This document shows, piece after piece, positions 37,134-47,594 of a DNA stretch of 64,000 nucleotides (position 1 is the stretch's first letter; each line of letters starts with the position of its first letter). A program made the translations under genes and the position numbers. Origin of the DNA: Membranipora membranacea (lineage: Eukaryota > Bryozoa > Gymnolaemata > Cheilostomatida > Membraniporidae); contig OU612065.1 in NCBI GenBank assembly GCA_914767715.1, positions 31,496,001-31,560,000 of the forward strand. The letters are read 5' to 3'. Below the pieces are notes generated by a model. That model was given only the letters and a program-made list of their open reading frames with translations. It ran no database searches and was not told where the DNA came from.

Positions 37134-37742
37134 TCATTGTTTAGACGTATCCAAATCAGTTTTCAAAGTGAGGTTATTTTCTCTCAAAAGTTCCCATCTT
37201 ATCTTGTCAGAAAGAATTCTCGATTCTAGTTGATCTCTAATCTTTATAACTGTGTCACGGAAGTCACAACCGTCTGTCAAGCACCTAAGCTTAGTTGAAA
37301 ATTGTGATATGGATTCACCAGTATCTTGTGAAGCTTTCCTAAACACATATGTCTTTGAAATGCAGGATTTATCTTTTGAACAAAATGTCCGGTCCGTGTC
37401 ATCACAAGTTCATCATAATCAGAGTTCTGTGCAGCAGTGTCACCAGGTGTAAATTTCCCGCACGCGCTGGCCCGCAGTACAGTAGTAGGGACCTCCTTTG
37501 GGCACGCAGCCTTGCTTTTAAGGCTTTTATCTCAGGTGAATCTTAACTTCTTCTTTATTGAAGAAACCCCTTTGTATTTGCATATTGACCAAATTCTTCA
37601 ACCCACCAGCATGACCGTGTCTTGGAGATTTGAATTTTTTCTCCATCCGGTATAAATGGCTCAGTGTCCCCGAGGCCAGCCATAGCAGTGCCGAGGGTGA
37701 CAATTCTAATAGCACTAGCAATACAACTAGCAATGACACCAT
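37134..37742 (-). pseudogene. Gypsy gag remnant
   Basis: The region 37346-37134 encodes QDTGESISQFSTKLRCLTDG then FRDTVIKIRDQLESRILSDK, the typical gag pattern around the QF...LR.L...C.F motif. Upstream, 37742-37527 holds in another frame GDTEPFIPDGEKI and a Trp-rich stretch, consistent with gag N-terminus. It is frameshifted between the two. Confidence 0.75.
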
Positions 37743-38530
37743 GCTTATATATAGAATCGGACTACTCCTAGTACTACCTAAACCTACCTAGCCCTACAAT
37801 TCTATACAAGCAGAAGCATCCATGAGAATAACTAAGAAAATCATCATAATAGCAACTAGCCATGGATTAATATAATCAAGCATCCTGCCAATCTATTGTC
37901 CCAAACCCTGCGTAATACCTAACACATGACAAAAAGCACTACAATACAGTCATCTGGTAATCTGAAGTCATCACCATGTTTTTTTTTGTTTTTTTATTCA
38001 ACAAGTCATATTCTTATGAGATTTTATTATAGATATGTTTTATTTCATCTTCCCAAACCACCATCGGAAAGTTTTAGGCACTTATCTTTGTTTCAGTGAG
38101 AAGATAATAATGTGTGTAATAAATTCTGTGTTACATAAAACAGTTAGACTGGATACATCACCCCAAACAAAAGTATCGTACCTCATGTGTGCTATCAATA
38201 TACATAATTATATATTATATATATATTATATTATTAATTGCAGTAATATCTCTCTCTTCTGTAAATCTTAATTAAACTTTTGGTTTTCTCTTTGGATTCT
38301 TCATATAGAGTTACCTCCCTTGTGTAAACCATTGTGTAAACATGAGAGGACAACTTTTCAACAGTACCTATGATTGTAAACAAAAAAGTTAAGTGCACTC
38401 TCCATATATCTCACCCTCCCTGGTGGTACTAAGCATCTATTATTCACTCTCATGGCAGTGATTCACTTCAAAATCAAAATGCTAACTTTACACAGTTGAT
38501 CTGATAGTTCCATATTTTTTTTCTCTTTAG
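37743..38530 (+). other. Intron before the Roc-COR exon
   Basis: AT-rich sequence, unique within the window apart from an AT microsatellite (38205-38232). No gene, LRR exon or LTR was recognised. It ends in TTTTTTTTCTCTTTAG. Confidence 0.6.
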
Positions 38531-40461
38531 TGTCTGCGATCTAGTCAGTTTGGAGCGACTAGATGTCCGAAAAAATTCTCATCTCATCAAACTGCCAGTC
38601 AACCTGTTGAAGCTCACTAGTCTGAAGTTCCTCGAATGTAAAGGATGTGTTCGCTTGACTTTTCCTCCATATGCTGTCTGTGTACATGGCCTAAATGCGA
38701 TTCATAAGTATCTGAGAGATCGGAAAAAGGGAATCTGTAAAAAGTTCATTCCCGTGACTGTTATCGGTGAATCTATGGCTGGGAAGACTAGTCTTGTCAA
38801 ATCAATGCAGAGTGATAAGCGGTTTCTGACCACCCGTTCTAGCATACACCAGTTGGATGAAGCTACTAAGGTATTCAAAGTCTGTGAGGCTGACGCTGGT
38901 CCTGTTTTCAAGTTGGTATTTCATGATTTCGGTGGTCAGGTGATTTACCAATTCTCTTACCAACTTTCGTTTAGGTCTCAGTTCATCCCCCTTTTGGTCA
39001 TAAACATTGCGGAATTTGATAGACTTGTGAATGAGCTTGGAGATGAAGCAGCCTGTCAAAAGGTGTGCTTTGACTGGCTCTCACATCTCTATCTATCCTG
39101 TCCCCAAGCTGGCCCTCCCCTAGTAGTTCTGACTCACCGGGATTGTATCAAGGATCCTATGACCTTCAAAGTGAGATGGAGCCAATTAGTACAGACAACT
39201 GAGAACCTACGGAAGAAGATAATCACTGAGGAACAGGCTCTTGCTCCGGAGTCAACTCCATTGATACTCATGAATAGTTTCCGAGATTTATCAACGCCTC
39301 TTCTTACAAGACATAAACCCATGATCATTTATAGGGGAACTGGGAAAAAGGTCATTAGTGACCTCAAAACTTTCCTGCTTTCAATCGGTTCACCATTGGT
39401 AACTGAGATACCAGAAAGCTGGTACAGATTCATGCTACTCTGTGCAGAGAGAACAGATCAGCCCTTTCTAACCCTTGAAGAGTTGGATTCATTGTTTCCT
39501 GATGACAAAGAGCGATACATTCTCCAATACCTTCATGAAATAGGGAGAGTAATGTGGTATAGGGAAAGAGGTAGACTAGCTAACGTTGTGTTTCATAGAA
39601 TTGAACTTCTCACCAAAGTAGTTGAGCTTCTCTTTGATCACTCTAGACAGGCTGCTTGGGATCAGCGCTTGAATGATTTTCAGCCATTTCAGCATAAAGG
39701 GTCTGGTATCAGCGAGAGAATCTACAGACAGATGGTTGACAAGTTTCTTGAAACAGGAATGATGAACACCATTCTTCTATCAAATCTCATTGTTACTGAG
39801 TCAGAGTTGATCCCCGAGCTCGCAACTGATGTTCTGAAAGTCTTCCATCTGATATGTGGCCCAATCCATGAAGATGGGGCATATCACTACATTATCCCAT
39901 ACTTCAGTCAGAAGGTTATCACAGTGCTTGAAACAGGGAGTTATATTCCAATGAAAGTGGAATTGTGCTTCAATGGATTGCCAATGCCTGGTTATGTCTA
40001 CCATTTGCTCACTGCAATCTTCGTTGATCATAACATTGAACACTCAGATCACATCGATGTTGGTATGAATGGTGCTTGTGTCGTAGATTTCAATGGAACA
40101 GTTGATTACTTTTCCCATAGTCATACTGATAGAACCATTACCATTCTAATATTGACCAAACCTAAACACATCGTCAAATCCTGGGGGAGACAGTTGTCCA
40201 ATGTGCAGCATTTAATATCAAAAGTGAAATCTGTCTGGAAGGGAGCTCACTTTGATACTGTCTTTTACTGCTCACACTGTCTGATCAAAAAGGAAGTTAT
40301 GCCTACTAACAGAGTCAACCCAGCATGGATGAATCTAGATGTGTCTCCTCAGTCTCTATCCCCAACTAGAGAGTACACTGGTGAGGAGGCTTCAAGATGT
40401 AAGAGGGCTCACGCTGCTGGAGGCCTGTCATCAGCTGTCCCGTTTCCCCTGCTCAGTCCAT
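38531..40461 (+). CDS. Large exon: last LRR, Roc GTPase and COR domain
   Basis: 1931 nt, entering in phase 2 (AG from an LRR exon plus T makes Ser) and leaving in phase 1 at GTGAGT. It encodes about 644 residues. First a terminal LRR (LVSLERLDV, LTSLKFLECKGC), then a Roc GTPase: P-loop GESMAGKTS at 38766-38792, switch II DFGGQ at 38925-38939, base-recognition THRD at 39132-39143. A COR domain follows from IPESWYRF (about 39408) to about 40290, ending in CSHCL, and a Ser/Pro/Ala-rich tail. Roc-COR tandems are ROCO-family switches that bind GTP and dimerise through COR. The order LRR-Roc-COR is as in LRRK-type proteins, but no kinase follows; a caspase does. Confidence 0.92.
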
Positions 40462-40751
40462 GTGAGTATTCACCACTTGAACTTTAAGATAACTCTTTGA
40501 ATGCACTGCTACCTGGTTAGGTTAAACAATAATATCAACATGACTTAGATACAACACTAATATAACATAACAACTCAAAACAACCATAACTTTTTAAAGT
40601 AAGCGCTGTAACGATCATTCACAGATTTGACGAACAGCTATTTCTAAACCTTGGGGTCCAGCATATGTCAAAGAAAGCAATGTTCTAGCTGTTCAATGTG
40701 CATTCGTCACATTAAAACATTATGATGATATTTTCTGATTTGATCTGGTAG

Positions 40752-40829
40752 GTTACAGCATTACAGAGAATGGGATTATAGCGTTGGACAAGTACCTACT
40801 GGATATCGAACCTGAGCGGAATCCGCAGA
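40752..40829 (+). CDS. Short linker exon 1 between COR and caspase
   Basis: 78 nt, phase 1-1, from TCTGGTAG to GTATGT. This acceptor was chosen because the two nearby alternatives (GGTTACAG and CATTACAG) give stops. It encodes YSITENGIIALDKYLLDIEP and a few more residues, possibly helical, with no recognised domain. Confidence 0.65.
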
Positions 40830-41129
40830 GTATGTTTATTCTTATCTTACCAACGTGTGCAAGCGGCATAAATGTTAGCTGACTTGTACAATTCTTGTCA
40901 AATTAAAATAAAGTGTAGTTGGAGATACGCTAAAGTGTCTCAGTCGCATTGTCCAAGTTAATGTAGAAACTTTTATTCTTTGGAGGATTGCGTGCTCAGC
41001 AAACGCGACAAAAGTTTCGTAGTTGAGTCTAGCCGTGTGGATTAGCGATTCGATGTTGTGTACTGCATATTAGGGTATGAAAGTCATTTTGCCTACTTCC
41101 TAAATATGTTTGTTTGTATTGTTTTCTAG

Positions 41130-41281
41130 CTACTGCCTTACCCTCATCTCAACCTGACGATGCGCCAGCACCTGCAGATTTACAGACAGCACATATAGAT
41201 GATATTATGAGTATCGTAAACTCAGATACGGCTTCAATCGATCTACCATTTGCTCAGTCCACCATGAACCACAGAACACAG
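41130..41281 (+). CDS. Short linker exon 2, Pro/Ala/Asp-rich
   Basis: 152 nt, phase 1 to 0, after GTTTTCTAG. It encodes LPSSQPDDAPAPADLQTAH and then IDDIMSIVNSDTASIDLPF. Several Asp residues could serve as caspase cleavage sites between sensor and protease (inference). Confidence 0.7.
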
Positions 41282-41477
41282 GTACTATAATCATGTGTCA
41301 TTTTGCAGTCAATATGATGGTTCAACATTATTTGCCGTATTGTCATGTAGTAAAAGTTAACTAAACTGGGACTGGGTTCCATTAGCTGATTTACTGCATA
41401 TAAACTTTGCAGGAAAATATTCAGCATATCATATAAGATGTACTTAACCTTTGTTAAAATTCAAGATATTTTTCCAG

Positions 41478-41639
41478 GAAGTGTATCCCATGTCAGAGAC
41501 CCGTGGAAGAGCCCTAATCATATCTAACAAGTACAACAACTCCAGACTGGGCTCAGAACATGACTATGATAACATGAAGAGAATGCTGACCAAACTAGGA
41601 TTTATCACTGTTGGTGATCACCAAAACTATAGTGCTCAG
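41478..41639 (+). CDS. Caspase large-subunit exon, N-terminal part
   Basis: 162 nt, phase 0-0, between TTTTTCCAG and GTAAAC. It encodes YPMSETRGRALIISNKYN, then SRLGSEHDYDNMKRML and LGFITVGDHQNYSAQ. This is the first strand and helix of the caspase fold. The Arg in SRLGSEHD matches the position of one of the two arginines that bind the P1 Asp in caspases. Confidence 0.88.
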
Positions 41640-41854
41640 GTAAACTCAGTACGAACCTCGTCTCACAATAGGTCCATTCACATGCAAAGCAGAAATCTCC
41701 GTTGTCACAGAGTAATGCACATATTACCAATGCTAAGTTCCAATAAATGTGATGGATTATCTATATATTTTATATAGAATTTTAGCCATATCTCTTGAAT
41801 TGGGTGTAAACATCAGATGAAGTCATATCTTTGTTGAATGATAATATTATTCAG

Positions 41855-42095
41855 GAGATGATAAAGGAGATCCACAAAGAGACACAACTGGTTGATCCAC
41901 AGACAGGAGAATCAGTACATGCCCATCTGGGGTCATTTGTCCTAGTAGTTACAAGCCATGGCCATGAAGGAACAGTAGGAGGATCAGATGGTAAACAGAT
42001 CAGGATTATAGACATGATCGGGCTACTGTCTCCTAAGAACTTTCCTGCTATGAAGGGAAAGCCAAAGATTGTAATGATCCAGGCTTGCGCAGGCA
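41855..42095 (+). CDS. Caspase large-subunit exon with catalytic His and Cys
   Basis: 241 nt, phase 0 to 1. The catalytic His is in TSHGHEG (codon 41957-41959) and the catalytic Cys in IQACAG (codon 42086-42088). The classical pentapeptide is QACxG with Arg, Gln or Gly at x; here x is Ala. Both catalytic residues are present, so an active cysteine protease is expected. The homologous copy at 51302 retains only the last few codons of this exon. Confidence 0.9.
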
Positions 42096-42341
42096 GTAAG
42101 TAAAGCCTATATATTGTGTCTATATTCTGCATTGATGATGATTTTTCTTTTAATTAACCAGACAAATAAGTGTTCTTGACTCAAGTTGAATGAGAGTTCA
42201 CAATCAACATCCAACAGTTGTAGTTTCGTAGCTCGATCATGGATAAGGGTGGTTTTGAGACTTGTCTTCTACTCGTGCAACTGCGAAAACTGCTTACCTG
42301 TCCTCAAATTTAAGTTAATTGACATTTTCTCTAAATTTTAG

Positions 42342-42512
42342 GTCAGAGAGAAATGCTGCTCACTGACACAACTCCTCCAGCTCCAGCCAATCAGAACCAG
42401 CCTGGAGTAGATATTGTGCAGCAGCCCCCTGTATCTGATGATGACTTACAAGATGCTGATCCTGCAGATATCTCTACTGCTGACTTCATAATCATGCAGT
42501 CAAGCTTTGAAT
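42342..42512 (+). CDS. Caspase p20-p10 linker exon
   Basis: 171 nt, phase 1-1. It begins SQREMLLTD, continues as a Pro/Gln/Asn-rich stretch, then VSDDDLQDADPADISTADF and IIMQSSFE. The Asp-rich part is where caspases are usually cut between the large and small subunits; ADFIIMQSS fits the ADFL...STVPG-like start of p10. Confidence 0.85.
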
Positions 42513-42845
42513 GTAAGTAAACTAGGTTTATTACAGACTGGGTGGTATAAGAGCTCAGAAGGCTGCAAGTAGGGGTTTGTGGCATCACATTTAAAATTTG
42601 AATTGATAATCCAATTTCACAAAATTACGCTTGCAGCCATCTAAGCAGCAGACTTGACCAAATTTTGGTTTTACTTTCATAAAACCAATTTATTCCTGAC
42701 AGTGTATTCACAATACTTGATAGAAGCAGCTCGATGTGGGAAAATGAGCAATGTTGTTATAATTATATGTTTCAACAAAACAGTTGATTCTTTTTCAGCC
42801 AAAAACTCAGATTTAATGAGACTGTAATTTTGCTTTTGTTTCCAG

Positions 42846-42955
42846 CTTTTTCCTCACCTCGACGACCTAGCATAGGCTCACCATTCATCAGAACACTTGT
42901 CACTGTATTCTACAAATATGCTCATCAACTTCATATGGAGGAACTGGCAGCAACT
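42846..42955 (+). CDS. Caspase small-subunit exon 1
   Basis: 110 nt, phase 1 to 0, after TTTTGTTTCCAG. It encodes SFSSPRRPSIGSPFIRTL and VFYKYAHQLHMEEL, the p10 helix that follows the substrate-binding loop. An Arg in SPRR may be the second P1-Asp-binding arginine, although the usual Trp before it is absent. Confidence 0.87.
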
Positions 42956-43169
42956 GTAAGCTTTGCTGCATCCATTCTTTTATGCACAATGAATATCCAT
43001 AAATACAGAAAGATCTAACAGTTGTGTGTTGGTAGCTCATTGCGTATGACATGATGATAAATTTGCATATTGACTTGAGGCAACTTGTACACTTTGAGAA
43101 GCATTTGTCAATTGATTACTTGCATGCCTTTCTCTCACTGTTTTCAACATCTAATATGTCTATTCATAG

Positions 43170-43404
43170 ATAAGACAGATGGTTGCGAAGATCGGAGTAC
43201 AGAGAACCGAATATCTGCTCAGAACCAGAACATATAACACAGCGAGAGCTCATGTCGCCTCTATGCCTCAGACTAGATGTACATTTCTTACTGAGAAGCT
43301 CTATTTTCAAACTGGAGTTAATATGAGGATAGAGAACCACCCTGGCTCACTGACAAATCCTGTGTTACCCAATCCAACAGCTACTAGGATTCACCAGGAA
43401 TCAG
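43170..43404 (+). CDS. Caspase small-subunit exon 2
   Basis: 235 nt, phase 0 to 1, after ATTCATAG. It encodes a basic helix, then MPQTRCTFLTEKLYFQTG, which matches the end of p10 (final strand of the caspase fold), and a C-terminal extension with NHPGSLTNPVLPNPTATR. Confidence 0.85.
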
Positions 43405-43693
43405 GTAAGTCATTGCTGGGAATCATTTATTAATGTCGTTGATGAGTTTTCAACGTTATTCACTCTCTGTGATTGGAGGGGCACTTGTTTGAGTTATTCT
43501 GCCACTCCTCGGTGTAGAGATGATTGTATTCTGATAGCATATTGATAAAGAGTTTCCCATTACGGCCAATGGAACTGAGTTGATCATATCAAACATGTAA
43601 ATAACTTTGATCTGATACTAATGGGTGTTCAAAGCTATAGATATTTATGTTATTGGAAGGTGCCTTACTATATTCCTATACTTATAACTGTAG

Positions 43694-43767
43694 ATGAAAC
43701 ACTAACCATTCAGAGCGAAGGGCGCACTGTCAGACAGGCCACTTACTATAAGTGGTCAGTAAGATGA
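43694..43767 (+). CDS. Last exon with stop codon
   Basis: 74 nt, phase 1 entry after ATAACTGTAG. It encodes DETLTIQSEGRTVRQATYYK and a few more residues, and ends in TGA at 43765-43767. The choice of this as the last exon rests on phase, acceptor and an open frame to the stop; a different terminal exon remains possible. Confidence 0.6.
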
Positions 43768-45492
43768 AATCTATCATCTTCATACTTCCTCTGACTCCTC
43801 TACTACAAACAGATACAGATACAGATATAGACAGTTCATGAATGTATGTAAACTCTACACAACAGGTGCTCTTATTACACAGACTATCATATCAGGTACT
43901 AGAAGTTAAGTTGATCTGACAACATTGTCACAACCACTGTTATAGGAGTTCTCACAGGGTGACAATCGATTAGAGCCTCTACAGAACCAATATATGATTT
44001 TACAATGTATCACTGAGATAAATCATCATTATCATATAAATATTTCATTTTATTTTTGGATCGATCCTATATATCTTGGTATTCTATGATATACTGTGCT
44101 ATGCAGTAGTATGTCGGATAAGGTCTCATTTTCAATTGAGTATGAGATATGTAGAATTGTTGATTCAAGAGTTTTAATCAGCCAAACTAGAATGGTAATG
44201 TATTCATGCGAGCATCAGTTTTTCAACTTTCACCGAACCATCATTCCCTGTTAATGGTCAGACAACTCCTATTCCCAAGATGTATATTAGATAAAATGTA
44301 CTGAATATATTTTACATCAATGATACATCTTTTATTCATGATATATATATATATAACTAGTTCTAACCATTGCAGAAGCGCTGTTTACCTCTGGGTCACT
44401 GTACTATTTTGTTTAACTTGACTTACCTTACTGATTGACCAAATATTTTGTATTTACTCATAGGCCTACAACGATGAGAATTGTTTAATTTGTGCCATGA
44501 TTTGTTGCTTGCTACATACTTATACCAATATAATTACCTGTACTACTTTGATTCAATCAAGACTCCTTACTGTGTCAGTAATTCAAAACTTCACCACTAC
44601 TAGACAACCAGTAAGCCATAGTTATGATTATCCGACTTGAAAGTTAATTATAATCAAGGTATCAAGGCTCTTGCTGTAGATTAAAAGTATATTTTGAATT
44701 AGAATTCGCAACTCAGAATTCATTACAGCTCTGCTGAAACCGAAGGAGAGGAACTTCATGAAAATTTCATTTAACTTTCTGTGGATGTTTCCCATTGTAT
44801 AATCTCCATAGTATAATCTCGCACTAATGTGTAAAAAGGCTGATTATAGTGTGAGTTAAGCTCAGTCAGTTTTTGATTAGATCTTTGTGATGACGTAGAG
44901 TTAGCGGCCTCTTCAGCCGTAGAACTGTGACGTCTCAGCACCCTGAGAGCTCCTAATACCATCTTACGATACCAGTATAAATTCATAGCATCGAGAGTAA
45001 ACCCGCCCAGCAGTGTGCCTGGGAGGTGATAGCCTGATAGGTGATAGCCTCCTGACTCATATATAGGGTATAATAAGAATAAGTCATCGGGATTATCCTG
45101 GCTATTGTGAATGTGAACAACATTAATAGTCCGTTCTAATAGTAAGCACTTCCCCACTTCATATCACAGTCGTGTAGAATTACCCTGTAAAACAAAGATT
45201 GATGGTACTGTAACATCATGTAGACAACTCTGCTTGGAAATAGCCAAATTCAAAGTGAAAGTGCCTGGAATATCTTTTTTTTCCCACTATTATGCTAAAC
45301 AGGCCCGTAGTTCTAGGGGAGGCAGGACGCTCTGCCTGCCCTAGAATGGTCAATAGAGTGGCCTTAATCTGCTGTAGTTTAGGAACAATCGATGAGGGTG
45401 TAAAGGAAAGGGTATTGTGAGCATCTCCTGTGGAGGCTGGGGTTAATCCCCAGCCTCCAAAGCGTTTTCCTGATATAAATAGTATAAATATA
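43768..45492 (+). other. Downstream region of the caspase gene; no gene seen
   Basis: AT-rich, with a TA microsatellite near 44342-44354 and an ATTAAA at 44680-44685 that could be a poly(A) signal. The whole stretch is repeated at 53056-54770. The minus-strand frame at 44771-45157 is not conserved as an ORF in the copy, so it is not called. Confidence 0.55.
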
Positions 45493-45567
45493 TCGAATAG
45501 CTTACTCATGTGCAATCAGTGATACAGCACTGCTGTATCACTGATTGCACATGAGTAAGCTAATCGA
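45493..45567. repeat. Perfect hairpin H1 (37-bp arms)
   Basis: Inverted repeat centred on 45530 (CAGCACTGCTG); arms contain AGCTTACTCATGTGCAATCA and its complement, with one mismatch. The copy at 54771-54845 has changed on one side only (CTGTATCACTG to CTGTAATACTG). Confidence 0.9.
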
Positions 45568-46237
45568 TTTTACCGTTGATATTCATGTTCATCTCATCCG
45601 ATATGTGTACATTAGGAAATATGCTTGGTTCAGAGCAAATAACTTGTGCTAGGCTCATTTATTACCTCAAATTTAGCCTTATCACTGAAACCAGGCTAAA
45701 ATGGGTCACCAAATGAGAGGGCTAAACCATAGATTGTCACTCGCTCTTTTGCACCATTTGATGTTATTGAGAGGGCTTCAGGCGCTTTGTGGGATTGTCT
45801 CCTACCAAAAATACTAGGTTAATCTTAGGGCAAAAGCCAAAAATCTGGTACCCGCAACATGGTGGCTTGTGACTTGGTGCAATCAAGGAGTCAACTCTAA
45901 CTCCTTGGTGCAATGCACTATATTTGTATTGATGTGATATCTGATTTGCAGTCCACAGCCAGGGAAATATTCTGCAATAGAAGTTGCATTCTCATTAGTG
46001 TAAAGGGGACAACTCTTTATTATCAAATAAAATTAGTATTTTTGACCAATCAGGTATTGTCTAACATAATATTTTTATTCTTCACAATTTCAATGTCAGA
46101 GGAAGGTCATGACAGTCATGCATAATTCTTATCAGAGCTAATATAATTTATCATAAGCATTGAATTGTACTATTGATTGAGTTCAGTGATCATAAGCTTT
46201 GATTCTTAGTGAGAAAATCTGATTCATAAACTACTAC

Positions 46238-46298
46238 TAACTAGCTTGTCTAATGGTGAGAGGTGAATATCACCTCTCACCATTAGACAAGCTAGTTA
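46238..46298. repeat. Perfect hairpin H2 (29-bp arms)
   Basis: Arms TAACTAGCTTGTCTAATGG and beyond, with an ATA loop at 46267-46269. The copy at about 55473-55532 is slightly degraded. Confidence 0.9.
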
Positions 46299-46537
46299 AG
46301 TTAGTAATAGGTTATGACTTACAATGAATATTATTCTTCCAATCCACCTATCGACCTAGCCCTGCTTTGTGGATCCCCGCGGATCCGGGGGCTTGTGCCG
46401 CCGACCTGCGTGTGCTAGTTGCACTGCGCCTTGTGTGACCTCATTTGGTCACCCTCCATCCTAGCGATGGTGGGTGCACCCTGGCGGGTGGGTGGGATGG
46501 ACAACACATGTCTCACACAAGCATTTCATTTTCTTCA
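46299..46537 (+). other. GC-rich patch; no gene seen
   Basis: Contains GGATCCCCGCGGATCC and runs of GGGTGG, unlike the AT-rich surroundings. It is conserved in the second copy (about 55533-55756) with a deletion of CTCATTTGGTCAC-like sequence. Confidence 0.5.
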
Positions 46538-46841
46538 CATTACAAAATAAAGTACAGTTGTGAAATACCCTCTACCAGTGGTTCCTACATATCGTAGCAG
46601 CGGCTGGATTGTGTATACCCACAAATGAGTGTAGCAAAAGTAGAGAGCTGAGCCTAGCATACATGCGCCCCAGCATGCATTCAGACAAGCAAACTTTGCC
46701 TGCCATTGTACTCCTTTGTTCACCAAACAAAAGGCCTTGTGTTACACAACTGTCATAGGTGCATTGGGGCATGTCTCCCTGACATCGGCCCCCAGGGCCT
46801 ATCCAACATACTACAGCATAGGTGTACTTTATTTTGTAATG
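46538..46841. mobile_element. MITE-like element, copy 1 (304 bp)
   Basis: Bounded by exact inverted repeats CATTACAAAATAAAGTACA and their complement, with no transposase. The target duplication is unclear (CA on both sides at most). Copied at 55757-56060 as part of the segmental duplication. The short ORFs inside are not supported. Confidence 0.65.
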
Positions 46842-47522
46842 CAATCTAACCCTTTGCTGGCCATATACCTTATAACATTATAACACCGCTGCTCTCACCT
46901 AAATCCTACGTTGCTCAGAGTCTCGATATCTGACAATCATATTTGACAATAGAACATTATTCAGTTGCCATAACCTAAACACTTCCAGAAACATTCAACA
47001 AAATATTTCTACACAGTTACAGTACCGATCACTACAATCGACACAATACTATATATCTCGATAGAGGAGCCCCTACACTCCGAGTGAGATTAGAAAGGAA
47101 TGGAATGGAATGGAATGAATTGGAAGAGTAAAATTCATTGTAAGTCAGATTAGTCCGGCAAGAATAAATATACGCCGTGAGAAATTTGGCATTCTTTTAC
47201 AAATTTACTGATAACAAATCTATGCTCCAACAGCCACTGAATTTAGTATCATCCTGACTCACTGAGAGTGAGGCTGCTGTTTACAAAGCAAGCAATGGAC
47301 ATAGAACTGTTCAATCAGAACAGTTAATGAACTCTCCTTCCTTCCTCATTAAAGGCCCAAACCACAGACAGCAGGTCACTGACAGTTGATTTGATGAGTT
47401 GCAGCCTTGTGTGTGTGTGTGTGGATTTTGTTTGTTGTGGTGAAGATGGGAAGCTGTGCATGAACCAAGTTATCGCAGCTGCGCAGCTTCTGTACCCGCC
47501 AATTGCGTTGCTCAGATGAGTC

Positions 47523-47590
47523 ACTTCTCTCTCATTGGTCAGAACAATAAACTTTTGGAAGTTTAATATTCTGACCAATGAGAGAGAAGT
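47523..47590. repeat. Hairpin H3
   Basis: Arms ACTTCTCTCTCATTGGTCAG and complement, continuing imperfectly to a TTGG loop. Copied at 57527-57594. A GT microsatellite lies just upstream (47410-47423). Confidence 0.85.
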
Positions 47591-47594
47591 TCGG

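Larger units (their letters stand above)
34770..37742 (-). mobile_element. Ty3/gypsy retrotransposon remnant G5, fullest copy
   Basis: Minus strand, about 3 kb, with gag at the right and the pol C-terminus at the left. Pol order is reverse transcriptase, RNase H, zinc-binding domain, integrase core, integrase C-terminus, the Ty3/gypsy order. No long terminal repeats were recognised at either side. The protease segment is missing or unrecognisable between 36720 and 37044. Several stops and frameshifts make it inactive. Confidence 0.88.

Noticed and set aside
34770-37742. Active gypsy retrotransposon
   Set aside because: No LTRs were found, reverse transcriptase catalytic motifs are altered, and stops and frameshifts separate the domains.
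40752-41281. Death-fold domain between COR and caspase
   Set aside because: The two exons encode only about 77 residues, mostly Pro/Ala/Ser/Asp-rich, too short and too low in hydrophobic pattern for a six-helix death fold.
46572-46844. 90-codon minus-strand ORF, conserved in the second copy
   Set aside because: It lies within the MITE-like element and spans its terminal repeat; conservation reflects the recent duplication.
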